A DNA stretch of 64,000 nucleotides from Clostridium beijerinckii HUN142 (GTDB lineage: Bacteria > Bacillota > Clostridia > Clostridiales > Clostridiaceae): positions 1 through 64,000 of the forward strand of contig NZ_JHXK01000031.1 in assembly GCF_000621745.1 (NCBI RefSeq). The letters run 5' to 3'. Shown piece by piece: positions 27,131 to 37,568 of the stretch. The first letter of the stretch is position 1, and the number at the start of each line of letters is the position of its first letter. The notes below the pieces were generated by a model, which was not told the DNA's origin, searched no databases, and saw only the letters and a list, made by a program, of their open reading frames with translations. The translations under genes and the position numbers were made by a program.

Positions 27131-28693
27131 ATGGCAGATATAGATATTGTAAAAGAAAATGTACAGTTTGAACAATTGCTTAGGGAAAATAATACAAATT
27201 CGGTATTAAAAGATGAATATTTGATCCCTGATACTCATCCTGATGTACAAGAGATATTAACTGTTGAAGCTAGACCAATGATAACCAATAAAGAAATAAT
27301 TGGAGATAAGGTGGTTATAGAAGGAAAGGTTGAGTACACAGTAATATATTTAGCTAAGGAAGAGGGACTTGCAGTAAATTCAGTGAATTATAATCAGAAC
27401 TTTACAAATAATATCGACTTGAATCAGGGAGAAAATAGAGTAACTTGCGAGGCAGAATGTAACATTGAACATATTGAAGCAAACATAATGAATGAGAGGA
27501 AAATATCTATTCAAGGTATAGTTACTGTAGAGTGGGAACTTTATAAAAGTAATGAATTTGAGTTTGTAAAAGATATCGAAGGAAATGACCAAGTAGAAGT
27601 GTTGAAGAAAACAGAGACAATTAATAAAATTAATGCAACTGAAGATGTTGAATTAATAGGTAAGTCTATGATTAGGGTTGGTATGGATAAACCGCAAATT
27701 AGTAAAATATTAAAGTGCTCATTACTGCTTCATAAAAAAGAAATAAAAATAACAGAAGATAAAGTTTACCTAGGTTGTTACTGCAGATTAAATATATTGT
27801 ATAAAGGAGAAGATTCTAAGGAAATAATTCCATTAGAAGATGATATTTATTTATCAAAAGAGGAAGAAATTAATGGTATAACATCAGATATGATTCCGAC
27901 GGTTTCTTATGAAATATCAAATAATGATTTAATGTTAGAAGAAGATGACTTAGGAGAAATAAGAATTATAAATGATGAACTTGTAGTGAGAGCAAATGTT
28001 AAGATATTTTCAAAAGAAAACATAGATACTATTAAGGATGCATATTCTACTAATTGTTTGCTTAGTCTCAAGAAAGATGAACACGAGGTTGGAATTCTTC
28101 ATGGAATGAATAATTCAGAAGCGATTGTTAAATATAATATTCAATTGAAAGATAATGATTTGAGACCTGAACATATAATATCTGCTAATGGAACTATAAT
28201 ATTAACAGATAAACAAGTTGTAAAAGACAGAGTTATTGTAGAGGGAATTATAAAAGCGAGTATATTGTATAAGACAACTGATGAAGAAAAATACTTATCA
28301 AGTGTTAAAGCAGAAATACCATTCTCGGCCGCAATTGATATAGCAGGTGCAGATGAAAATATGAAATCTATAATTAAAAGTAATTTAGAAAACATAGATG
28401 CTGCAATAGAGGGAAATAGCATAGCTATTAAAGCCAATGTGATATTATCTGGAAGAATATTGTATGAAATGAATAAGGAATTTGTTTCAGATGTGGTTGA
28501 AGAAGAGGGGGATATTCCAGAAAAGAAAGCTAGCATTACTATCTATGTAATTGGTAAAGGGGATACTTTCTGGAACTTAGCAAAAAAATATAATACAACA
28601 GTTGATGAGTTAATTAAGATAAATAAAATTGAGGATCCAGAACATATTGAAGAGGGACAAAAGCTGATAATACCAGGAAGGGCAATATTCTAA
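27131..28693 (+). CDS. sipL: SipL: SPOCS (DUF3794) repeats plus LysM
   Basis: SipL binds the spore-coat scaffold ATPase SpoIVA in clostridia and is needed for coat attachment around the forespore. The 520 residues contain repeated SPOCS/DUF3794 domains (about 25-150, 170-300 and 320-450) and one C-terminal LysM domain (about 470-518, VIGKGDTFWNLAKKYNTTVD). LysM of SipL is the known SpoIVA contact. The ATG follows GGAGG. Position near veg and ispE agrees, as far as I recall, with C. difficile. Expression by sigma-E is expected but no clear promoter was seen. Confidence 0.92.
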   Translation: MADIDIVKENVQFEQLLRENNTNSVLKDEYLIPDTHPDVQEILTVEARPMITNKEIIGDKVVIEGKVEYTVIYLAKEEGLAVNSVNYNQNFTNNIDLNQGENRVTCEAECNIEHIEANIMNERKISIQGIVTVEWELYKSNEFEFVKDIEGNDQVEVLKKTETINKINATEDVELIGKSMIRVGMDKPQISKILKCSLLLHKKEIKITEDKVYLGCYCRLNILYKGEDSKEIIPLEDDIYLSKEEEINGITSDMIPTVSYEISNNDLMLEEDDLGEIRIINDELVVRANVKIFSKENIDTIKDAYSTNCLLSLKKDEHEVGILHGMNNSEAIVKYNIQLKDNDLRPEHIISANGTIILTDKQVVKDRVIVEGIIKASILYKTTDEEKYLSSVKAEIPFSAAIDIAGADENMKSIIKSNLENIDAAIEGNSIAIKANVILSGRILYEMNKEFVSDVVEEEGDIPEKKASITIYVIGKGDTFWNLAKKYNTTVDELIKINKIEDPEHIEEGQKLIIPGRAIF

Positions 28694-28715
28694 AATTAAT
28701 TAAATTCATAATATT

Positions 28716-28765
28716 AGAGATACTTTCGGAATTTCATTAGGTGAATTCTGAGGTATCTCTTTTTT
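28716..28765 (+). terminator. Terminator after sipL
   Basis: AGAGATAC...GAATT pairs with AATTC...GTATCTCT, followed by six T. Confidence 0.88.
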
Positions 28766-29084
28766 GTGAAGTAATATTATTAAGTTTTAAAAATATCGAA
28801 AAGTTTATAAAAGTTTATTGGATATGAAGAAAATGGTTAAGTCACACAATGGAGTGGAAAATATTGTTATATAATTTTATCTGCTAAATGTATTATAAAA
28901 AAATAAAAAATACATAAACTAAGTTTTGTTTTATAGTTGCTATTAGTTTGAATTAAAAAAGTGAAAATTAAGCAAATTATTCGTAGAAGAAACATGGCTC
29001 AGCATTCTGTAGTAGTCAAATTTCTTGAATAATTATTTAATGTGATGGATAGAATATGTAATGCATGATATGAGGTGATAGAAT
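28766..29084. other. Intergenic region, about 320 bases, no gene
   Basis: AT-rich. The longest frames are under 20 codons. No hairpin or clear promoter was recognised. Confidence 0.5.
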
Positions 29085-29930
29085 TTGAAAAAAGTTTTAA
29101 GTGGTAATTTAATAATAATTGGAGGAGCCGAAGATAAAGAAGGCAAAAAAGAAATTCTAAAAAGAGTATGTGATTCAATTGACAAAAATGAAGATACTTT
29201 ATTAATTGCAACTATTGCAACTGATTATCCTAAAGAAGCCGCCAATAAATATAAAGAGGTATTTGGAGAACTTGAAGTAAAGAACATAAAGGTATTAGAT
29301 ATAAGTGAGAGAATAGAAGCATCTGACGATATGAATGTGGAACTAATCAAAGATTCCTCATTAATATTTTTTACTGGGGGGGATCAATTAAAAATAACAA
29401 GTTTAATTGGTGGGACTCCAGTCTATGATGCATTAGAAGAAGCTTGGAAGAATGGTGCATTTATAGTAGGTACTTCAGCAGGAGCATCCGTAATGAGTGA
29501 TACAATGATAGTTCAAGGAGAAGATGACGATGACCCAAGAAAATGTACATTAAAAATGTCTCCAGGACTTGGGTTGATTAAGGATGTTATAATTGACCAA
29601 CATTTTGCTCAAAGAGGAAGAATAGGAAGACTATTAACAGGAATTGCACAAAATCCTGAGGTTCTAGGAATAGGAATAGATGAAAATACAGGAATAGTAG
29701 TGAACCAATCTGGGATGATAGAGGTAATAGGAGAAGGAGCAGTGTACTTTATTGATGGTAGTGCAATTACATATACTAATGTTTCAGAATTATATGCAGA
29801 TGATATTTTGAGTATGCACAATGTTAAGTTGCATGTATTAACTGATGGAAATAAATTTGATCTTATAAAAAAGTCACCTTTTGAGGAGGAAAAGTTTAAT
29901 CATGAAGATAATACAAAAGAGAATATATGA
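29085..29930 (+). CDS. cphB: Cyanophycinase
   Basis: This is a serine peptidase of the S51 family that cleaves cyanophycin (multi-L-arginyl-poly-L-aspartate) into beta-Asp-Arg dipeptides. The N-terminal LIIIGGAEDKEGKKE and the nucleophile elbow GTSAGAS (Ser131) are typical, as is DQHFAQRGRIGRL. Length 281 residues fits. A TTG start at 29085 is used, behind GAGGTGAT. The end overlaps the start of cphA by 29 bases, so degrading and synthesising enzymes are made from one transcript. Confidence 0.95.
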   Translation: MKKVLSGNLIIIGGAEDKEGKKEILKRVCDSIDKNEDTLLIATIATDYPKEAANKYKEVFGELEVKNIKVLDISERIEASDDMNVELIKDSSLIFFTGGDQLKITSLIGGTPVYDALEEAWKNGAFIVGTSAGASVMSDTMIVQGEDDDDPRKCTLKMSPGLGLIKDVIIDQHFAQRGRIGRLLTGIAQNPEVLGIGIDENTGIVVNQSGMIEVIGEGAVYFIDGSAITYTNVSELYADDILSMHNVKLHVLTDGNKFDLIKKSPFEEEKFNHEDNTKENI

Positions 29931-32544
29931 AGGCCAAAATATTTATTCTCATAAAAAATGTATAAGAATAGATATGGATTTGGAAGGATATTCTGAAATA
30001 CCAAGTAAGGACATACCGAATTTTAATTTTAATCTTGTAAATATAATACCTGAATTAAAAAATCATAGATGTGGAATTGATGAAGATGGTGGTTTTGTTA
30101 CAAGACTAAAAGAAGGAACTTACCTAGCACATATTTGTGAACACACTATGATAGCGATACAAAATAATTTGGGAATAGATGTTGCTTATGGAAAGGCAAG
30201 AGAAATTAAAGGCGATATGTATTATATTATCGTACAATATGAATATAAAAATACTATACTTGAGGTGGCTAATTTAGCCATAGACTTAATGAATTCCTTG
30301 ATTGCGCAAAATCCACTAAATTTTGATGGAAGAATGGAAATCATAAAAAATATATTACAAAATGAGCAAATGGGTGCTACCACAAAAGCAATATGTGATG
30401 CGGCAAGAGAATATAAGCTTCCCGTTATGCAGCTCGGGGATAGCACTATATATCAAATAGGATATGGAAAAGCGGGTAGAATCATAGAAGCTTCTATAGG
30501 AAACAAAACTAGTTGTGTAGGAGTTGACATATCTTGTGATAAGCTTTTAACAAAACAGTTACTTCAAACTCAAAATATCCCTGTAGCAGATGGAAGTAAA
30601 GTCTTTAATTTGATTGGGTTATTACAAGAAGCAGAAAGAATTGGATATCCAGTGGTTTTAAAACCCCAATGTGGAAATAAGGGGCAGGGTGTAATACTAA
30701 ATATAAAAGATCAAAAACAATTAGTTGATGCATATATTAACTTAAGAAAAAATCAAAAAGATATAATTTTGGAAAAGTACTTTGAAGGAAGCGATTATCG
30801 AGTTTGCGTTGTAAATTACAAAGTAGTAGCGGCATCATTGAGAATAGCTCCATATGTTATTGGAAATGGAAAAGATAGTTTAAGGATGTTAATAGAGGTT
30901 CTTAATAAAGATCCATTAAGAGGAGAGGATCATGAAAAGGCATTAACCAAAATAAAAATTGATGCTGAGTTAATATCATGCCTTTCTAAAAGAGGATTAG
31001 AGTTGAACTATATACCTGAAGAGGGTCAAAAAATATTATTAAGAGAAAATGCAAATCTTTCAACTGGTGGAATAGCAATAGATTGTACTGATGAAATCTG
31101 TGAAGAAAATATAGAAAGTTGCATAAATGCAGCTAAAACTTTAGGTTTAGATATCTGCGGAGTTGATATTTGTGCAAGAGATATTAGTATTCCACTTAAC
31201 GATAATAATGGAATAGTTTTAGAGATAAATGCTGCGCCAGGTATAAGAATGCACCATTTTCCTTCAAAAGGCGAAAAGCGTAATGTAGGAAAAGCAATAC
31301 TTGAAACTCTTTATGACGAAGAGCCTAAAAATATACCAGTAATATCTATTACAGGTACTAATGGAAAAACAACTACTACAAGATTAATAAGTCATGTACT
31401 AAGAAAGATGGGAAGCAATGTGGGTATGACATCAACTGATGGTGTATACTTAAATGAAAAGTGCATACATAAAGGAGACGATTCTGGATTTAATAGTGCA
31501 AGATCAATATTGATTAATAAAGATGTAGAGGTAGCTGTTTTAGAAACTGCTAGAGGAGGATTGGTTAAAAACGGGTTAGCATATGATCTGGCAGATGTGG
31601 CGATAATTACAAATATAACCAATGATCATTTGGGCTTAGATGGAATCAATTCTATTGAAGAATTAAGTTTTACAAAAGCTTTAGTAGGAGAAGCGGTAAA
31701 AGATGAAGGTTTTGTTGTTGTAAATGCTGACGATAAATATAGCAAAACTGTAATAAATAGATTTTCAGCAGAAAAAATTTATTTCTCAAAAGACAAAGAA
31801 AATCCTTTGATACAAGAAAATATAATCAATGGTAAAATAGCTGTATTTATTGAAAATGATAAAATTTGTGTAATTAATAGCAATAAGAAGTATGAAATTG
31901 TATCCACTAAGGACTTACCAATATCATATAATGGAACATTGGAATATAATATAGAAAATGCAATGGCAGCTTGCGCAGGATTGGTAGGGCTGAAAGTTGA
32001 TTATTGTATGATTTCAAAAGGTTTTATGGATTTTGGGTTAAATAATGAAGATAATAGTGGAAGGTTTAATATGTACAATTACCTTAACAGAAGAATTATA
32101 CTGGATTATGCTCATAATATTGAAGGTTATAAAGCGGTTATATCTTCATTGAGAAAGATTAAGGGTGATAATAATTTAATTGGAGTAATTGGAATACCAG
32201 GAGATAGAAAAGACGATATAGGGTATGCAATCGGAGAAATATGTGCTAATAATTTTGATAAAATAGTAATAAAAGAAGATAAAGATAAACGGGGTAGAAA
32301 AGATGGGGAAATTGCAGATATATTAGAAAAGGCAATATTAAAAACTAATAAAAATGCAAATTTAAAGATTTGTCTAGATGAAGTTCAAGCATTAAAACAT
32401 GCAATAGATATAAGTAATAAGGACGATATAATTGTAGTATTTTATGAAAAGTTAGATTCTCTTTTAGAATTCATAAATGAGGAACCAACCAAACAACTAG
32501 ATACGTTCGATGAAGAATACAAACAGTACAGTAATACATTATAA
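29902..32544 (+). CDS. cphA: Cyanophycin synthetase
   Basis: CphA builds cyanophycin by alternately adding Asp to the backbone and Arg to the side chains, with ATP. Domains in order: N-terminal domain (1-160), ATP-grasp (about 215-470, VVLKPQCGNKGQGV and ending EINAAPGIRMHHF), and a Mur-ligase-like domain with P-loop GTNGKTTT near 485-492 and NITNDHLGLDG. Length 880 residues is standard. The ATG at 29902 is preceded by GAGGAGG lying inside cphB. In C. perfringens cyanophycin has been linked to spore assembly; the gene order here, just after sipL, fits that. Confidence 0.95.
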   Translation: MKIIQKRIYEGQNIYSHKKCIRIDMDLEGYSEIPSKDIPNFNFNLVNIIPELKNHRCGIDEDGGFVTRLKEGTYLAHICEHTMIAIQNNLGIDVAYGKAREIKGDMYYIIVQYEYKNTILEVANLAIDLMNSLIAQNPLNFDGRMEIIKNILQNEQMGATTKAICDAAREYKLPVMQLGDSTIYQIGYGKAGRIIEASIGNKTSCVGVDISCDKLLTKQLLQTQNIPVADGSKVFNLIGLLQEAERIGYPVVLKPQCGNKGQGVILNIKDQKQLVDAYINLRKNQKDIILEKYFEGSDYRVCVVNYKVVAASLRIAPYVIGNGKDSLRMLIEVLNKDPLRGEDHEKALTKIKIDAELISCLSKRGLELNYIPEEGQKILLRENANLSTGGIAIDCTDEICEENIESCINAAKTLGLDICGVDICARDISIPLNDNNGIVLEINAAPGIRMHHFPSKGEKRNVGKAILETLYDEEPKNIPVISITGTNGKTTTTRLISHVLRKMGSNVGMTSTDGVYLNEKCIHKGDDSGFNSARSILINKDVEVAVLETARGGLVKNGLAYDLADVAIITNITNDHLGLDGINSIEELSFTKALVGEAVKDEGFVVVNADDKYSKTVINRFSAEKIYFSKDKENPLIQENIINGKIAVFIENDKICVINSNKKYEIVSTKDLPISYNGTLEYNIENAMAACAGLVGLKVDYCMISKGFMDFGLNNEDNSGRFNMYNYLNRRIILDYAHNIEGYKAVISSLRKIKGDNNLIGVIGIPGDRKDDIGYAIGEICANNFDKIVIKEDKDKRGRKDGEIADILEKAILKTNKNANLKICLDEVQALKHAIDISNKDDIIVVFYEKLDSLLEFINEEPTKQLDTFDEEYKQYSNTL

Positions 32545-32634
32545 CTCTGAAATGGAAATTTAAAGTTACCTGAAATATCGATCGCACAGTAGAATATTCA
32601 ATAAGTATTATCAATCCCTTTTTAATATATTAAT

Positions 32635-32663
32635 TAGACAAGAATTTTTACCTATGATAAAAT
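32635..32663 (+). promoter_or_regulatory. Putative sigma-A promoter of ispE
   Basis: TAGACA, 17 bases, TAAAAT, ending 31 bases before the start codon. Confidence 0.6.
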
Positions 32664-32694
32664 ATTGTCAAAATGTTAAGAAAGGAATAAGATA

Positions 32695-33537
32695 ATGAAG
32701 ATTAAGGCTTATGCCAAAATAAATATTGCCTTAGATATTGTTGGGAAAAGAGAAGATGGATATCATATATTAAAAATGATAATGCAAACTATAGATTTAT
32801 ATGACATAATAGAAATAGAAAAAACTGAATCTGAGATAAGGTTAAATTGTAATAAGCATTATGTTCCTACTGATGAAAGAAATTTAGCTTATAGAGCAGC
32901 GAAAATATTTAAGGAAACTTATTCTATTGATCAGGGAGTAGATATAACGTTAACTAAGAATATACCTGTTTCAGCCGGATTGGCAGGTGGAAGCACCGAT
33001 GCAGCAGGAGTTTTAAAGCTTATGAATAAGATGTTTAATGTAAATGCAAGTGATGAAGAATTAAAATCTATAGGGCTAAAGCTAGGGGCTGATGTACCAT
33101 ATTGCATTAGAGGTGGAACAGCACTGTGTGAAGGTATAGGAGAAAAGATTACCCAACTAAAATCATTTAAAGATAAAATAATAGTTTTAGTAAAACCGCC
33201 TTTTGGTGTATCAACAAAAGAAGTTTATAAATGTTTTGATTTATCAAAAGTTGTGTTTCATCCTAAAATAGATAATTTAATAGAAAATATGTATAATGAT
33301 GATGTCTATTTTGTAGCAAACAATATGAAAAACTTATTAGAAAATGTAACTTTAAGAAAACATAGGGTTATTGCTAACATTAAGGAAGAAATGAAAGCTA
33401 GTGGATCCATAGGTTCAATGATGAGTGGTAGTGGTCCAACTGTTTTTGCTTTTTTTGACGATATGCTAAAAGCGCAGTTATGTTATGATGAAATGAGAAA
33501 AAAATATAAAGATGTATTTATAACAAGAACAATTTAA
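32695..33537 (+). CDS. ispE: 4-diphosphocytidyl-2-C-methyl-D-erythritol kinase
   Basis: IspE phosphorylates CDP-ME in the non-mevalonate isoprenoid pathway. It is a GHMP kinase: YAKINIALDIVGKREDGYH at the N-terminus, ATP motif PVSAGLAGGSTDAAGVL (about residues 91-107), and the C-terminal motif MMSGSGPTVFAFF. Length 280 residues is standard. The ATG follows AAAGGAA. It probably has its own promoter, though spoIIR follows closely. Confidence 0.96.
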   Translation: MKIKAYAKINIALDIVGKREDGYHILKMIMQTIDLYDIIEIEKTESEIRLNCNKHYVPTDERNLAYRAAKIFKETYSIDQGVDITLTKNIPVSAGLAGGSTDAAGVLKLMNKMFNVNASDEELKSIGLKLGADVPYCIRGGTALCEGIGEKITQLKSFKDKIIVLVKPPFGVSTKEVYKCFDLSKVVFHPKIDNLIENMYNDDVYFVANNMKNLLENVTLRKHRVIANIKEEMKASGSIGSMMSGSGPTVFAFFDDMLKAQLCYDEMRKKYKDVFITRTI

Positions 33538-33556
33538 TTCAAACTGAGTGTATAAA

Positions 33557-33596
33557 AAACCTCCAAGTGGTAATAATTTTAGCTACAAGGGGGTTT
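33557..33596 (+). promoter_or_regulatory. Hairpin that covers the spoIIR ribosome site
   Basis: AAACCTCC pairs with GGGGGTTT over a 24-base loop. The ribosome site AAGGGGG (33587-33593) is inside the stem. It may be a weak ispE terminator or a translational control element. Confidence 0.5.
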
Positions 33597-33600
33597 GTTT

Positions 33601-34338
33601 ATGACAAGATATTTGAAATTTAAAAAAATAGTATTGATAGTTCTAATAACATTAAGTATAAATGTATTTTCTGGATGTACAAGCATTGGTAAAGGTAATA
33701 GCATAAATTTGGTGAATAGTTTAATTGCGACAGAAAACACTAAAAATGAGAATAATATGAGAGTATTAAATTACGATGAAGTTAAAGATTCTCTAATAAG
33801 ATTTCATGTTATTGCTAATAGCGATAGTGATGAGGATCAACAATTAAAGTTAAAAGTAAAGAATAAAGTTATAGATTATTTATATCCTTATTTAAATTCT
33901 TCACAGTCATTAGATGAATCAAGAAAAATTATAAAAGATAAGATGGAAGATGTTAAAGTACTTGCAGAAGAAGTGATTAAGGATAATAATTATGATTATG
34001 ATGTAAAAGTTGAATTATCTAGGGAAAATTTTCCGGATAAGTCTTATGGTAATATAACTTTGCCACAAGGAAACTATGAGGCTTTTAGAATAATTATAGG
34101 AAGTGGACAAGGAAGGAATTGGTGGTGTGTAATGTTTCCTCCACTATGTTTCGTAGATGAATCAAAGGCACAGGTAGAATATGATAAGACAGAGAATAAA
34201 ATAAAGTCAAATGGAAAAAGCTTTGAATTAGAAGGTAAAGATGATTCAGATGAAAGTGTAGAAGATAAGCCGACTGATAAAAGCAATATAAAAATAAAGT
34301 TTAAAATAGCAGAAATATTTAAGGATATATTTAAATAA
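33601..34338 (+). CDS. spoIIR: Stage II sporulation protein R
   Basis: SpoIIR is made in the forespore and secreted to the intermembrane space, where it triggers SpoIIGA to process pro-sigma-E. Family features are RFHVIANSDSDEDQQLKLKVKNKV and the late GRNWWCVMFPPLCFVD. The N-terminus is hydrophobic and ends in FSGC, close to a lipobox, so membrane tethering is possible. Compared with B. subtilis there is a basic/acidic C-terminal tail. The ATG follows AAGGGGG by seven bases. Confidence 0.94.
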   Translation: MTRYLKFKKIVLIVLITLSINVFSGCTSIGKGNSINLVNSLIATENTKNENNMRVLNYDEVKDSLIRFHVIANSDSDEDQQLKLKVKNKVIDYLYPYLNSSQSLDESRKIIKDKMEDVKVLAEEVIKDNNYDYDVKVELSRENFPDKSYGNITLPQGNYEAFRIIIGSGQGRNWWCVMFPPLCFVDESKAQVEYDKTENKIKSNGKSFELEGKDDSDESVEDKPTDKSNIKIKFKIAEIFKDIFK

Positions 34339-34653
34339 TATTAGATAGAACATTTAGAATTGTTATTCACTTTAGTAGACTATTATTTTATAATTTATAA
34401 TCAGTAGGAATGTGGATAAATTACTTTGCAATTAGAAGTAAGTCATGTTTATTACATTTTAAAATTATAAACAATAATTATTCTGAAGAGGATATGTTTA
34501 ATATTAATCTGAAGATTAATGACTAGGAATAGTACAGCAAAATGATAAGCCCAAACAAGTTTGTATAATTATAGAATGAATTTAATAAAGTTGAAACCTA
34601 CTTCTGAAATTTAAAAAAGTTTTCAAATATAATATATTGCAATGGAGGAAAAT
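34339..34653. other. Intergenic region, about 315 bases, no gene
   Basis: AT-rich. Only a short palindrome (ATTAATCT/AGATTAAT at 34503-34520) and a TATAAT near 34630 are visible; no terminator for spoIIR was found. Confidence 0.5.
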
Positions 34654-35070
34654 ATGAATAAAAAAGCTATTATAACTGTGGATAGTTATGTGTTGGATAA
34701 TGAAGAAGATCTCATAGGTGTAGTAACACCTGGAGATTTCTATGAAATAGAAGAGGGATTTAGGGTAGAGTATGAGGAGACAAAGCTTTCTGGAATGGAA
34801 GGAACAAAGACTACTATAATAGTAAGAAATGACTCTTTTGATTTAATAAGAGAAGGCACGACAGAAACCAAAATGGAGTTTAGAAAAAATTATGGAACAA
34901 TATCCTTATATAAAACACCATATGGGATTATGGATCTTAAGATACATACTAGAAAACTTGATATTAATATTAGCAAAGAAGGTGGGACGATAAACGCGAT
35001 GTACATATTAGAAATAGGTGATCAACCTGCGTTGAAGACAAACTTAACTATTGGTGTGAAATTAAATTAA
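34654..35070 (+). CDS. ywiB: DUF1934 (YwiB-like) beta-barrel protein
   Basis: A small cytoplasmic protein of the DUF1934 family, with a calycin-like beta-barrel expected. Characteristic segments are FRVEYEETKLSGMEGTKTTI, MEFRKNYGTISLYKTPYG and ILEIGDQPALKTNLTIGV. Function is unknown. The ATG at 34654 follows GGAGG, which itself overlaps an in-frame ATG at 34642. In B. subtilis ywiB also lies in the argS-rpoE-pyrG neighbourhood, so its position near pyrG is conserved. Confidence 0.85.
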   Translation: MNKKAIITVDSYVLDNEEDLIGVVTPGDFYEIEEGFRVEYEETKLSGMEGTKTTIIVRNDSFDLIREGTTETKMEFRKNYGTISLYKTPYGIMDLKIHTRKLDINISKEGGTINAMYILEIGDQPALKTNLTIGVKLN

Positions 35071-35174
35071 GTTAGCGGATATTTATTTAAATGCTCCCTT
35101 TGTATAAACATATCTAGAAATAAATTGATTAAATTAGAAAAATATGGGATATAATTTCAAAGGGAGGAATATAT

Positions 35175-35483
35175 ATGCAAAATGGATTGAAATATATAGA
35201 GATATTGAATAACATATGCAAATATTACGGAATTGACGAAGAAGATTTTATAGAATTACTAAAAAATAGGGATAATAAATATATATTGTTGTTATTGTTA
35301 AAATATAATCATTGCTTAGACACTGATAAGCTAAAGGAAATCTTTAATTTGAAAACTTCTAAGAGTATAAGTAGTAATTTAAAATTAGCAGAGGAAAAAT
35401 TATTGATAAATAGACTTTTTAGAGAGAAGTACTTTGAACTAGAAAATAATATAGAAAAGAATAGCATGACCAATTTATTATAA
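35175..35483 (+). CDS. Small helical protein upstream of pyrG (DnaA domain IV-like?)
   Basis: I do not recognise this 102-residue protein with certainty. It is helical and its pattern (a YYGIDEEDFIELL start, a hydrophobic LLLLLKYN helix, then LKEIFNLKTSKSISSNLKLAEEKL and ending in FELENNI) is reminiscent of the DnaA C-terminal DNA-binding domain, with TSKSISSNLKLAEEKL in the place of the signature helix. In B. subtilis the RNA polymerase delta subunit gene rpoE occupies this position, but no delta-like acidic tail exists here. The ATG follows GGGAGG. It could be a DNA-binding regulator; this is weak. Confidence 0.65.
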   Translation: MQNGLKYIEILNNICKYYGIDEEDFIELLKNRDNKYILLLLLKYNHCLDTDKLKEIFNLKTSKSISSNLKLAEEKLLINRLFREKYFELENNIEKNSMTNLL

Positions 35484-35549
35484 AAAAAAGACTAGATATT
35501 GAAGCGGATATGTGATATTATAATACCTATGTTATTAAGCAACACAAGT

Positions 35550-35580
35550 ACCCCATATTATATTTTATGGGGTGATTTTC
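35550..35580 (+). terminator. Hairpin in the pyrG leader
   Basis: ACCCCAT pairs with ATGGGGT, followed by GATTTTC. It may end the upstream transcript or attenuate pyrG. Confidence 0.5.
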
Positions 35581-35615
35581 ATTATAGCATTACTTTTTGA
35601 AAAAGTCAATATTAA

Positions 35616-37259
<1,644 letters not shown>

Positions 37260-37275
37260 TTTGTTTTATTATTGA

Positions 37276-37325
37276 GTTTAATATATAATAAGTATTATAA
37301 TTTATTATATATTAAACTTATTTTA
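37276..37325 (+). terminator. Terminator after pyrG
   Basis: Perfect 15-base AT-rich stem GTTTAATATATAATA/TATTATATATTAAAC, followed by TTATTTT. Confidence 0.8.
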
Positions 37326-37568
37326 ATAACTTTAGTAGTTTAAATTATGAATCGTGAATTATATAAAATAAAATTTAATATATTGCATTAAATTCGAAAT
37401 AAATATCCAAACTAATAGAAGATGTAATTTTATAAGTAGTATTCTAAAATATTCTCAAATGTATATCATTTCTAACTATCTTACTGTTAAATTTTCCGAT
37501 ATAAAATATAACTAAAATTAAAAAGAATTGATTTTATAGATTAATATCTATAAATTGGAGGTGCGAAC

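Noticed and set aside
28141-28536. A 131-codon minus-strand frame inside sipL
   Set aside because: It is antisense to a conserved domain, with Ser/Ile-rich shadow composition.
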